Position numbers and translations under genes: made by a program. From Allobosea sp. Tri-44 (lineage in GTDB: Bacteria > Pseudomonadota > Alphaproteobacteria > Rhizobiales > Beijerinckiaceae), in assembly GCF_004123845.1 (NCBI RefSeq), contig NZ_NBDP01000018.1, positions 43,854 to 107,853 on the forward strand: a stretch of DNA of 64,000 bases, in the 5' to 3' direction. The notes under the pieces were generated by a model. The model did no database searches. It had not been told where the DNA came from and saw only the letters and a program-made list of their open reading frames with translations. Positions 34,588 to 44,706 of this stretch are shown piece after piece; within the stretch, counting starts at the first letter, position 1, and each line of letters starts with the position of its first letter.

Positions 34588-36663
34588 ATGGCCGATGCGT
34601 CCGAAGTCCTGAACCTGCCTGCCGGCAATCCTTTTGGACGCGCCTGGGAGACGCCGTTCGGCCTGCCGCCCTTCGCCGAGATCACGCCGGAGCACATCAA
34701 GCAGGCCTATCCGGCGGCGCTGGAGCAGCACCGAGCCGAGGTCGAGGCGATCAAGGCCGAGGCTGCGGCTCCGAGCTTCGCCAACACGATCGAAGCCCTG
34801 GAGCGCTCGGCGCGCGGCATGAGCCGGCTTGGCGGCGTGTTCTACAATCTCGCCGGGGCCGACACGAACGAGGCGCTGCAGGCGATCGAGCGCGAGATGT
34901 CGCCGGTGATGTCGCGGCACTGGTCGGCGATCATGATGGATCACGACCTCTTCGCCCGCGTCGATGCCGTTTTCGCGCAGCGCGAGAGCCTGGGACTGAA
35001 CGAAGAGCAATTGCGTCTGCTGGAGCGGACGCATCGCGGCTTCATCCGCTCGGGCGCCAAGCTCGAAGGCGAGGCCAAGGCACGGCTTGCTGCGATCAAC
35101 GAGCAGTTGGCCGGGCTGGGCACCAGCTTCGGCCAGAACCTGCTCAAGGACGAGGCGAGCTATGCGCTGATCATCGAGGACGAGGCCGATCTCGATGGCC
35201 TGCCGTCCTTCGTCGTCGCGGCGATGGCGCGCGCTGCCGCCGATCGCGGCCAGGACGGCAAGCATGCGGTGACGCTGGCGCGCTCGATCATCGAGCCCTT
35301 CCTGACCTTCTCGACGCGGCGGGATTTGCGCGAGGAGGCGTTCACCGCCTGGAGCAAGCGCGGCGAGAATGGCGGGGAGACCGATAACCGCGCCATTGTC
35401 GCCGAGATGGTGAGTTTGAGAGCCGAGAAGGCGAAGCTCCTCGGCTTTGCGACCTTCGCCCATTTCAAGCTCGACGATTCGATGGCGAAGACGCCGGAGA
35501 ACGTCCGCAACCTGCTCGAGCTGGTCTGGAAGCCGGCGCGCGCCCGCGCCGGGCAGGAGGCGGCTGATCTTGCCGCGCTCGCCCAAAGCGAGGGCGAGAA
35601 CGCGCCGATCCGCCCGTCCGATTGGCGCTTCTATGCCGAGAAGGTCCGGCAGAAGACCTATGCGCTCGATGAGGCCGTGCTGAAGCCCTACCTCCAGCTC
35701 GACAAGATCATCGCCGCCGCCTTCGACACCGCCGGCAAGCTCTTCGGGCTCAGCTTCGCCGAGCGGCCGGAGCTTCAGGGCTACCACCCCGATGTGCGCG
35801 TGTTCGAGGTGACCGAGACCGCGAGCGGCCGGCATATCGGCCTCTTCCTCGGCGACTATTTCGCCCGCGCCTCGAAGCGCTCCGGCGCCTGGATGAGCGC
35901 CTATCGCGGCCAGCGCAATTTCGATGGCGAGGTCCGGCCGATCATCGTCAACGTCTGCAACTTCGCCAAGCCGGCGGAGGGCAAGCCGGCGCTGCTCTCG
36001 ATCGACGATGCCCGTACGCTCTTCCACGAATTCGGCCATGCGCTGCACGGCCTGCTCTCGGATGTGCATTATGGCTCGCTTGCCGGCACTGCCGTCTCGC
36101 GCGATTTCGTCGAACTGCCGTCGCAGCTCTACGAGCACTGGTTCCTGACGAAGGAGGTGATGCAGCGCTTCTGCCTGCATGCCGAGACAGGCGAGCCGAT
36201 CCCGGACGCACTGATCGAGAAGATCAAGCGGGCGCAGACCTTCAACCAGGGCTTCGCGACGGTGGAATACACCTCCTCGGCGCTGGTCGATCTCGCCTTC
36301 CATTCGCTGGAGGCTCCCGCGGAGGTCGACCCGCTCGCCTTCGAGGCGAAAGAGCTCGTCCGGATCGGCATGCCCAGCGAGATCACCATGCGCCACCGCA
36401 CGCCGCATTTCTCGCATGTGTTCTCGGGCGACGGCTATTCGGCCGGCTATTACAGCTACCTCTGGTCTGAGGTGATGGACGCCGACGCCTTCAACGCCTT
36501 CATCGAGGCGGGCGACGTCTTCGCCGCTGAGGTCGCCGGCAAGCTCAAGCGTTACATCTATTCGGCCGGCGACACGCGCGACCCGGCTGAGGCCTATACG
36601 CTGTTCCGTGGCCGCCTGCCGACACCGGATGCGCTGCTGGAGAAGCGTGGGCTGGCGGCTTAG
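34588..36663 (+). CDS. dcp: Peptidyl-dipeptidase Dcp (M3 metallopeptidase)
   Basis: Zinc dipeptidyl carboxypeptidase of 691 residues, normal for the family. The zinc motif is H480-E-F-G-H484, followed by the GLLSDVHYGSLAGTAVSRDFVELPSQ stretch that favours Dcp over oligopeptidase A. The third zinc ligand Glu lies about 25 residues after the motif. Start: ATG with GAGG eight bases upstream, just after the Nudix stop. It probably degrades dipeptides from oligopeptide C-termini in the cytoplasm; no signal peptide is seen. Confidence 0.92.
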   Translation: MADASEVLNLPAGNPFGRAWETPFGLPPFAEITPEHIKQAYPAALEQHRAEVEAIKAEAAAPSFANTIEALERSARGMSRLGGVFYNLAGADTNEALQAIEREMSPVMSRHWSAIMMDHDLFARVDAVFAQRESLGLNEEQLRLLERTHRGFIRSGAKLEGEAKARLAAINEQLAGLGTSFGQNLLKDEASYALIIEDEADLDGLPSFVVAAMARAAADRGQDGKHAVTLARSIIEPFLTFSTRRDLREEAFTAWSKRGENGGETDNRAIVAEMVSLRAEKAKLLGFATFAHFKLDDSMAKTPENVRNLLELVWKPARARAGQEAADLAALAQSEGENAPIRPSDWRFYAEKVRQKTYALDEAVLKPYLQLDKIIAAAFDTAGKLFGLSFAERPELQGYHPDVRVFEVTETASGRHIGLFLGDYFARASKRSGAWMSAYRGQRNFDGEVRPIIVNVCNFAKPAEGKPALLSIDDARTLFHEFGHALHGLLSDVHYGSLAGTAVSRDFVELPSQLYEHWFLTKEVMQRFCLHAETGEPIPDALIEKIKRAQTFNQGFATVEYTSSALVDLAFHSLEAPAEVDPLAFEAKELVRIGMPSEITMRHRTPHFSHVFSGDGYSAGYYSYLWSEVMDADAFNAFIEAGDVFAAEVAGKLKRYIYSAGDTRDPAEAYTLFRGRLPTPDALLEKRGLAA

Positions 36664-36671
36664 CGCGAAGG

Positions 36672-36777
36672 CGTCATTCTCGGGCGGAGCGAAGCGCAGA
36701 CCCGAGAATCTTTGCCAGGAAGAGGCTCCATGGAGCCTCCCCTTCAAGAGATGCTCGGGTCAAGCCCGAGCATGACG
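36672..36777. repeat. Nested palindromic repeat (GTCAT/ATGAC family), copy 3
   Basis: Begins CGTCATTCTCGGGC, has a GAGCGAAGCGCAGA hinge and CCCGAGAATCT, then a middle palindrome around GGCTCCATGGAGCC, then AGATGCTCGGG and CCCGAGCATGACG. It is the reverse complement in layout of the copy at 13417-13514. Sits between the convergent dcp and lipoprotein genes. Confidence 0.85.
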
Positions 36778-36785
36778 AGCTGGTT

Positions 36786-37127
36786 TCACGGATAGCCGAA
36801 CTTCGTCCGCGTCGCGCGGATCTGGGAGGTCGCTCCGCCGTCATTGCCAGCGGCGCAGCTCTTGCGGGCGGTGTCGATCTCGGCGCTGACGCGGGTGTGG
36901 ACGCCCTTGGTGGTGTGGCCGGTCTGCAGATCGTTGTCCATCACCGCCTGGAAGCGATCGACCTCGCCGGAGCAGCCGGAGCCAGTCGGCATGCGGAAGG
37001 TGTTCGGGGTGACGCCGGTCGGCGCCTGCTCGGGCGAGGGCGCCGGGGGCGGCCCGCCAGACGGCGTCTGGCAAGCAGTGAGCAGCAGCGCGGTGAGAGC
37101 CGGCACGAGGATCGATGTGGTGCGCAT
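36786..37127 (-). CDS. Hypothetical small lipoprotein
   Basis: A 113-residue protein with a lipoprotein signal (MRTTSILVPALTALLLTAC; lipobox Leu-Thr-Ala-Cys at 16-19), a Pro-rich linker, and a C-terminal domain beginning TFRMPTGSGCSGEVDRFQAVMDNDLQTG with further cysteines. GGAG stands eight bases before this ATG; the frame extends 19 codons upstream. It should be anchored in a cell membrane. Function unknown. Confidence 0.75.
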   Translation of the reverse strand: MRTTSILVPALTALLLTACQTPSGGPPPAPSPEQAPTGVTPNTFRMPTGSGCSGEVDRFQAVMDNDLQTGHTTKGVHTRVSAEIDTARKSCAAGNDGGATSQIRATRTKFGYP

Positions 37128-37211
37128 GGGCAAGGCTCCGGCGGGGTCGGACGCGAACCATGGTCGATTCCGTCTGCGAGGCAAAGCCTCCTCGCAAGCG
37201 GAGAGGGCTGT

Positions 37212-37853
37212 TCAGTCCTGACTGGGCATGACGAGAGCGATGAAGGTGAAGAAGCCCGCCGCCGCGACTGCCAGCCAGATCGAATACAATCCGACCTGGC
37301 CATGCGCGAAAGCGCCCAGGAGTGCGCCGCCGAGCAGGCTGAGCCAGAGCACGAAATGGCGCAGGAAGGCGAGCTTCGGCCCGCCGAGCAAGGCACCGGC
37401 AATTCGCTGCCCCATCTTGACCAGCGTGCCGGTCATGTAGGTCAGGCCGATCGTGACCTCGCCGTCGCGCTGGAAGACGGCGTTCTCGGCGCCCATCGCC
37501 AGAGCGAGGATACCCGCGGCGGCCACGCTCTGCCCGGTGGTATCGAGCCCGGCCGACAGGGTCAGCGCCAGGGTCACGAAGGCGAGCACCGCGGCCTGGC
37601 GCTGTTGCCTACCGAAGTGGCCTGCGAGCGAGCCGCAGACCACGCCGAGAACGAAGAGGGTGATGATCATGGCGGCAAGTGCGATGCCGTCGATGCGGCG
37701 CTCCACCAGTTCGATGCCGAGGCGGGTGGTGTTGCCGGTCATGAAGGAGACGAAGAAGCCACCGAGATTGAGGAAGCCGAGCGCGTCGACGAAGCCGGCC
37801 AGCCCCGAGAGGCCGATGGCGAGCCCGATGGCAGGACGATCGTAGCGCAGCAT
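37212..37853 (-). CDS. DUF1275 family membrane protein (YoaK-like)
   Basis: A 213-residue protein with about six hydrophobic helices and the family's N-terminal signature GLAGFVDALGFLNLGGFFVSFMTGNTT, plus GLTYMTGTLVKMGQRIAG in the second half. Function not established. Two starts are possible: 37853, with GGAG upstream at long spacing, and 37898. Homology begins near the former. Divergent from the next gene. Confidence 0.85.
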   Translation of the reverse strand: MLRYDRPAIGLAIGLSGLAGFVDALGFLNLGGFFVSFMTGNTTRLGIELVERRIDGIALAAMIITLFVLGVVCGSLAGHFGRQQRQAAVLAFVTLALTLSAGLDTTGQSVAAAGILALAMGAENAVFQRDGEVTIGLTYMTGTLVKMGQRIAGALLGGPKLAFLRHFVLWLSLLGGALLGAFAHGQVGLYSIWLAVAAAGFFTFIALVMPSQD

Positions 37854-38008
37854 CGTGACGGCACTCCGGTTATGCGGACTGGCCCCCCAATGCGCCATAG
37901 TCGACCGAATCGCGTCATCAGATTAATCCACTCATCTCATCCGTCATTCCCGTGGGCCGGAGCTTTGCGCACTTACTCCCGTCACATTTCGACGGAACGC
38001 TGACCGCC

Positions 38009-38494
38009 ATGACTGTGCTGCACACCACCGAGCTCGAAATCTTCGCCGACTATTTCCAGTTCTATCTGCAGGACGAGGCGGTCAACGAGGATTGGGGGGC
38101 ATTCTGGACGGACGAGACGGTGGAGCGGATGCTCGCTGTCGGCGAATGCTCCGTCGGTATCGCCACGGCTAGGAACATGAACGTCCCGGTCGTGGTCTCG
38201 GTGCATGACGCCGCGCCGGCGGCCGATTTCGGCGAATGGGAGCTGGTCAACGAGTGCTCCTTCCGCGTGCGCTCGGGCCAGGTGATGGTGATCGGCTGCA
38301 CCGAAGGCTCGCCACAGGAGCGGGCGCGCTTCTCGCTCGCTCCTGGACCCTATCGGGTGCGGGTCTCCTATGTCGGGCTCGATACGCTGAGCGAGGACGG
38401 GCTGGAGGGCGACGATTTCTATCGTTTGCAGGTCTGGCCGGCGCCGCTCGCCGAGACGAGCACGTTGAAGGAACGGGCAAGCGCTGCCGGGTGA
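38009..38494 (+). CDS. Hypothetical protein, beta-rich
   Basis: A 161-residue acidic protein, TELEIFADYFQFYLQDE at the start, then GIATARNMNVPVVVSVHD, CSFRVRSGQVMVIGCTEG and YRVRVSYVGLDTLSEDGLEGDDFYRLQVWP. I recall similar uncharacterised bacterial proteins but not a function. Alternation of hydrophobic residues suggests a beta-sandwich. No signal peptide. The frame is open for 19 codons upstream; this Met begins the conserved part. Confidence 0.7.
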   Translation: MTVLHTTELEIFADYFQFYLQDEAVNEDWGAFWTDETVERMLAVGECSVGIATARNMNVPVVVSVHDAAPAADFGEWELVNECSFRVRSGQVMVIGCTEGSPQERARFSLAPGPYRVRVSYVGLDTLSEDGLEGDDFYRLQVWPAPLAETSTLKERASAAG

Positions 38495-38659
38495 GGCGCC
38501 TTCTCCGGACTTCGTTCTGCACGAACGTTCAAGACCTCCGAGGCTTGCCTTCCTAGGCTGCGATCCGGTAGACAGCTTCCGTCGATGAGAGGATCGTTCG
38601 TGGCCGCATTCGCCACCCATGCCGAGAGCCTGAACTGCGCGATTGCGCGGGCGGCCGGC

Positions 38660-38710
38660 ATGTGCGCTCCCTCGCTCCTTGGTCAGCTGCTTCTTCTTAC
38701 CAGCCCCTGA
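38660..38710 (+). CDS. leuA leader peptide
   Basis: A 16-codon frame, MCAPSLLGQLLLLTSP, ending in TGA. Six of 16 residues are leucine, four in a row. It ends 114 bases before leuA and overlaps a hairpin whose 5' arm begins in its Ser-Pro codons. This is the layout of amino-acid leader peptides. No clear Shine-Dalgarno precedes its ATG. Confidence 0.75.
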   Translation: MCAPSLLGQLLLLTSP

Positions 38711-38817
38711 GGGCCGGCCGGGCACATGTGCCTGGGCGCTCAGGGGATGACAGGAACCAAGCCTTAGACCTTTCGCGCCTGCCCGAACAGAAGCGCGGCG
38801 CGTCCTGACCCAAGGAC
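38704..38817 (+). promoter_or_regulatory. leuA leader RNA hairpins
   Basis: CCCCTGAG (38704-38711) pairs with CTCAGGGG (38739-38746), enclosing the self-complementary GGCACATGTGCC (38721-38732). Closer to leuA, GTCC (38802-38805) could pair with GGAC (38814-38817), covering the AAGGA ribosome-binding site. No T-rich terminator is present, so control may be translational or Rho-dependent (inference). Confidence 0.5.
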
Positions 38818-38824
38818 AAAGACC

Positions 38825-40387
<1,563 letters not shown>

Positions 40388-40406
40388 CGTCAGGCTTTAT
40401 CTCTCG

Positions 40407-40457
40407 ATGAGCCGGTGTGCTGCGTTGTGGCCAGCGCAGCACACCGGCTCATTTTTT
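40407..40457 (+). terminator. Rho-independent terminator after leuA
   Basis: Perfect 18-base stem (ATGAGCCGGTGTGCTGCG and its complement), ten-base loop and six T, starting 20 bases after the leuA stop. The strongest terminator in the window. Confidence 0.95.
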
Positions 40458-40538
40458 GCTTGGGCGAGGGAACAAAGTCTGGATTCGCGAAACAGGTGTC
40501 GCTCTCATGTGCGTGGGGATCACCGCGAGACAATCTCG

Positions 40539-42749
40539 ATGAAGTTGCTGCGCCTGCTGCCGCTGGGCGTCCTGGCCGTGCTGAGCGCGCAGCCTGTCGC
40601 GGCCTATGGGCCTGCTGCGGTGCCGGGGCAGGCTGAGCGTGCGCAGGAGCGCGTTCGCCTCTGCATGGGCGCGATCGAGGCCGGCAGCGCCGAGCGGCGC
40701 GCCGCCTGCGACGAGGCCCTGAACAGTGAGCTCAACCGTGCCGTCCGCGCCGACCTCCTCGCCAGCCGCGGCTGGTCGTCCGAAGCCGGGAACGCCCTCA
40801 ACGAGGCGCTGCGCGATTTCGACGCCGCGCTGAAGGCGGTACCGAATCACCTCGCTGCCCTGCGTGGCCGGGCACACACTCTGTCCGAACTCGGCCGACA
40901 CACGGAGGCCGCGGCGCTGATCGAGCGGGCAATGGTCATCGGTGGGCGCGCGACGCTGCTGGCCGACCGGGCCTTGCTGCGCGAGCGCGCCGGCAATATC
41001 CCCGGGGCGCGGGCCGATCTCGATGGCGCCATCGCGCTCGATCCGTCCAACAGTTGGGCGCGTGGGACGCGGGGGCGGTTCCTGCAGGACGAGGGCAAGC
41101 ACCAAGCGGCCCTGGCCGATTTCGATGCTGCGCTGGCGCTCGAACCGGAGGTCACTTCCTACCACTATCGCCGCGGCCTCTCGCTCGCTGCGCTGGCACG
41201 GTCGCGCGAGGCGATTGCCGCCTTCGACGGCGCCTTGCGGCTGGAGCCTACGGTCGTGCAGGTCTGGCTCGAGCGCGGACGGGCCTTCGAGGCGCTCGGC
41301 CATGACGGTCCGGCGCTCGCCAGTTACGAGCGGGCGCTTCGCCTCGACGCACGCCACGAGGCCTCGCTGTCGCGTCGTGCTTTCCTTCTGCAGCGCACAG
41401 GCCGGGCCGAGGAGGCGATAGCCGCCTACGATCGGCTGCTCGCGGTCCAGCCGCGCGCCGCCTTCGGCTTGAACAACCGTGCCGGCCTGCTCGCGGGACT
41501 CGGCCGGCGCGAGGAGGCGCTACGCGATCTCGACCTCGCCATCACGCTCGTCCCCGGCGACGGCAATGCGCTGCGCAACCGTGCGCAGCTCCTGCTGCAG
41601 CTCGGCCGCAACGACCGGGCGCTCCGCGATCTAGACCGGGCCGGACCCGGTCATGACGCCGGAGCCTGGCATGGCATGCGTGGAGACGCGCTGCTCGCGC
41701 TCGGCCGGTCGGTTCCGGCGCTGGAGGCCTACCGCGCCGCGCTCGCGCTAAAGCCGCAGGACCCTGCCACGCTGTTCGGCTTCGGGCTGGCGCAGGAAGT
41801 CCGCGGCGACCGGAGTGCGGCCGCCGCCGCCTACGGCGCGCTGCTCGCGGTCTATCCGGAGCATGAAGGCGCGCTCGAACGCCGCGAGGAGTTGCTGCCG
41901 GCGCTCGGCCGCTCGATCGAAATCTGGCCGTCACGCTTCGCCGGCTTGCTGCGGACCGCGCGGGACATCTACGCGCAGGAACGCGATGGGCTGCGCGACA
42001 CCTATAGCGCATTGCGGCCGCAACCGGCCGTGGTCGCGCTCGCTCCACCGAACCCGCTCGCGACGCTGGATGCGGCGCTCGCTCTCGACGTCTTCGACGT
42101 GCCGCGCCTGATCCGCCGGGCCCAGTTCAGCATCGGCCAGCCGCAGCGCGAGGCGCAGGCGCGGGCTGATCTTGCGACTGCGCTGATGCTGGAGCCGGAG
42201 AATCCGGCGGCATTGGTGCAGCGCGCGCGGCTGAACTTTCGCGATGGTGCCTATGCCGCGGCCCAGGCTGATGCCGAAGCGGCGCTGCGCAGCGAGCCGC
42301 GCTCCGTCGAGGCGCTGTTCCAGCGGGCGAGGGCGCTGACAGTGCGCGGCCAGCTGAGCGCTGCGCTGAAGGCCTATGATGATGTCGTTGCAGTCGCGCC
42401 TGCCAATGCCGCGGCCCTGCTCAATCGGGCGCTGCTCTTGCAGCATGCCCGCGAATATGAGCGGGCACTGGCCGATCTTGATGCCGCCGTCGCTGCGAAC
42501 CGGGCCGATCCCGATGGCTGGGTGGCGCGGGCGGCGTTGCGGACCGCACTCGGGCAAACCGAAGCGGCGATCGCCGATTTCGACCGAGCGCTGTCACTCG
42601 ACGCCCGTCTCGGCCAGGCCTGGTATGGCCGTGCCCTCGCGCATCAGCGCCGCGGCGACGCGGCCGAAGCGGCGGCCGACTTCGCCAAGGCAAAGGCGCT
42701 CGATGCGCGGGCGGAGGAGCGCTACCGGGTCTTGGGCGTGGCGCCCTGA
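40539..42749 (+). CDS. Secreted tetratricopeptide-repeat protein
   Basis: A 736-residue protein with a signal peptide (about 1-22, ending PVAAYG) and TPR units throughout: 34-residue repeats with the A..F/Y..A..LDP pattern from about residue 60 to the C-terminus, interrupted near 480-560 by a non-repeat segment (IEIWPSRFAGLLRTARDIYAQERDG). TPR arrays are protein-binding scaffolds; in the periplasm this may be an envelope adaptor. Start chosen at the signal peptide; the frame is open 44 codons upstream, through the leuA terminator. Confidence 0.85.
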   Translation: MKLLRLLPLGVLAVLSAQPVAAYGPAAVPGQAERAQERVRLCMGAIEAGSAERRAACDEALNSELNRAVRADLLASRGWSSEAGNALNEALRDFDAALKAVPNHLAALRGRAHTLSELGRHTEAAALIERAMVIGGRATLLADRALLRERAGNIPGARADLDGAIALDPSNSWARGTRGRFLQDEGKHQAALADFDAALALEPEVTSYHYRRGLSLAALARSREAIAAFDGALRLEPTVVQVWLERGRAFEALGHDGPALASYERALRLDARHEASLSRRAFLLQRTGRAEEAIAAYDRLLAVQPRAAFGLNNRAGLLAGLGRREEALRDLDLAITLVPGDGNALRNRAQLLLQLGRNDRALRDLDRAGPGHDAGAWHGMRGDALLALGRSVPALEAYRAALALKPQDPATLFGFGLAQEVRGDRSAAAAAYGALLAVYPEHEGALERREELLPALGRSIEIWPSRFAGLLRTARDIYAQERDGLRDTYSALRPQPAVVALAPPNPLATLDAALALDVFDVPRLIRRAQFSIGQPQREAQARADLATALMLEPENPAALVQRARLNFRDGAYAAAQADAEAALRSEPRSVEALFQRARALTVRGQLSAALKAYDDVVAVAPANAAALLNRALLLQHAREYERALADLDAAVAANRADPDGWVARAALRTALGQTEAAIADFDRALSLDARLGQAWYGRALAHQRRGDAAEAAADFAKAKALDARAEERYRVLGVAP

Positions 42750-42905
42750 CGGGCAGGTTTCTCCGCCGATAGCCTATTGGTCGCCGATCTGCGCGGTTGC
42801 GCGCTGTTTACGGTGGACGACGCACGCTGCTCGCTTGGCGCAAGCCCGATTCTTGCCACTATTCCGCTCTGGTGCGCACGCGCGCGGTGGCTGGGAGCGG
42901 GGACG

Positions 42906-44183
42906 ATGGCTGGCTATTTTCCGAACTGGACGCTGAAGACCTCAGGCGAGGTCATGCCGGACGAGCGGCTGCCGACCGGGCAGACGATCATCGCCGGCCT
43001 GCAGCATGTCGTCGCCATGTTCGGCGCGACCGTGCTGGCGCCCATCCTGATGGGCTTTGACCCGAACGTCGCTATCCTCTTCTCCGGTATCGCGACGCTG
43101 CTGTTCTTCGTCATCACCGGCGGGCGGCTGCCGAGCTATCTCGGCTCCTCCTTCGCCTTCATCGGCGTCGTCATCGCCGCGACCGGCTATGCCGGTACCG
43201 GCCCCAACGCCAACCTGCCGGTCGCGCTCGGCGGCATCATCGCCTGCGGCGCGGTCTATGCCGTGATCGGCCTGATCGTTCAGGGCGTCGGTACGCGCTG
43301 GATCGAGACGTTGCTGCCGCCGGTGGTGACCGGCGCCGTCGTCGCCGCGATCGGCCTCAACCTGACCGCGGTCGCGATGAACATGATCTCGGCCAGCCCC
43401 TACACCAAGTGGATCGCGCTGTTCACGGTCGTGGCGGTGGCGCTGATCGCGGTCTATGGCCGCGGCCTCGTACAGCGCCTGCCGGTGCTGATCGGCGGGC
43501 TTGCGGCCTATATCCTCTATGCCGCGACGGCAACGAGCTTCGGCGCCCCGCCGGTCGATTTCGGCAAGGTTGCGGCGGCTGCCTGGTTCGGTCTGCCGAA
43601 CTTCGTCTCACCGGTGTTCGACCCCAGGGCGATGGCACTGATCGTGCCGGTCGCGATTATCCTGGTCGCGGAGAATCTCGGACACATCAAGGGCATCTCG
43701 GTGATGACCGGGCGCAATCTCGACGGGCTGATCGGGCGCGGCTTCTTCGCCGACGGCGTCGGCACGATGATCGCCGGCTCCGGTGGCGGCACCGGCGTCA
43801 CCACCTATGCCGAGAACATGGGCGTGATGGCGGTGACGCGGGTCTATTCGACGCTGGTCTTCGTCGCCGCAGGCGTGATCGCCATCCTGCTCGGCTTCTC
43901 GCCGAAATTCGGTGCGGTGATCGGCACGATCCCGGTCGCGGTGCTGGGTGGCCTGGCCGTCGTCGTCTTCGGCCTGATCGCAGCGACCGCCGGCCGGATC
44001 TGGGTCGAGAACAAGGTCGACTTCGCCCAGCCGAAGAACCTGCTGACGGTGGCGACCGCGCTGATTCTCGGTGCCGGCGATCTCAAGCTGCCGATCTTCG
44101 GCTATGAGCTGGGCGGCATCGGCACGGCGACCTTCGCCGCAATCGCGCTCTATCATCTGCTCAACCGCCGCGCTGCGGTCTGA
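42906..44183 (+). CDS. NCS2 family nucleobase permease (uracil/xanthine type)
   Basis: A 425-residue inner-membrane symporter with about 12-14 hydrophobic segments. NCS2 features are QHVVAMFGATVLAPILMGFDP near residue 30, SSFAFIGVVIAATGY, VAENLGHIKGISVMTGRNLD (substrate-site Glu in helix 8) and GSGGGTGVTTYAENMGVMAVTRVYS. The last resembles UraA/RutG-type uracil permeases. A GGGGACG precedes the ATG. A G/C hairpin follows the stop. Confidence 0.9.
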   Translation: MAGYFPNWTLKTSGEVMPDERLPTGQTIIAGLQHVVAMFGATVLAPILMGFDPNVAILFSGIATLLFFVITGGRLPSYLGSSFAFIGVVIAATGYAGTGPNANLPVALGGIIACGAVYAVIGLIVQGVGTRWIETLLPPVVTGAVVAAIGLNLTAVAMNMISASPYTKWIALFTVVAVALIAVYGRGLVQRLPVLIGGLAAYILYAATATSFGAPPVDFGKVAAAAWFGLPNFVSPVFDPRAMALIVPVAIILVAENLGHIKGISVMTGRNLDGLIGRGFFADGVGTMIAGSGGGTGVTTYAENMGVMAVTRVYSTLVFVAAGVIAILLGFSPKFGAVIGTIPVAVLGGLAVVVFGLIAATAGRIWVENKVDFAQPKNLLTVATALILGAGDLKLPIFGYELGGIGTATFAAIALYHLLNRRAAV

Positions 44184-44196
44184 GGGCGGAAAAGGG

Positions 44197-44224
44197 CCTG
44201 CCGCACGCCTTGCGGCAGGTCTTT
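44197..44224 (+). terminator. Terminator-like hairpin after the NCS2 permease
   Basis: Perfect 9-base stem CCTGCCGCA/TGCGGCAGG, five-base loop, followed by TCTTT. Confidence 0.7.
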
Positions 44225-44369
44225 CCAAGGTCTTGCACACAGCCCGCCTGATGAGCCCGGAACCTGTTTGCATATTTCTGTCGCAAACAGGTGGACAGGG
44301 GCAGGGGCGGTTGCTATACGCCCGCCTGCCGACGCGCTCCGTCGCTTCGGCAACGTCTTCGTGGCGTAT

Positions 44370-44445
<76 letters not shown>

Positions 44446-44576
44446 CGGAACCTCTTGAAATTGTTGGATGCCTGGACCTGAGTGCTTGATTGCGCTCGGG
44501 GCGGCTTTCGCTCTTCGCCTTGGCACGGTGCCGAGCTCGGGGACGGGCTCCTGTTCGGCGCACGCGGCCGCTTTCA

Positions 44577-44706
44577 CCTAGAGCCGGATGATTTCAGATG
44601 GAATCGCAAGGCGCTTCCATCTGAAATCTGAATCCGTCTCTCATCAAAGAGTTAGAGCAGGATTCTTGCGAAAAACCGGTTCCCACTTTTTCGTATCCTG
44701 CTCTAG
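44577..44706. repeat. Composite palindromic repeat, copy 2
   Basis: Palindrome GATTTCAGATGGAA and its complement (44590-44603 and 44615-44628), then 24 bases, then a 53-base palindrome (44653-44705) that, reversed, matches 7066-7118 at all but a few positions. CTAG bounds both ends. The last bases provide the stop codon of the adjoining minus-strand pilus gene. The rest of the gap from the tRNA (44446-44576) holds nothing recognisable. Confidence 0.85.
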
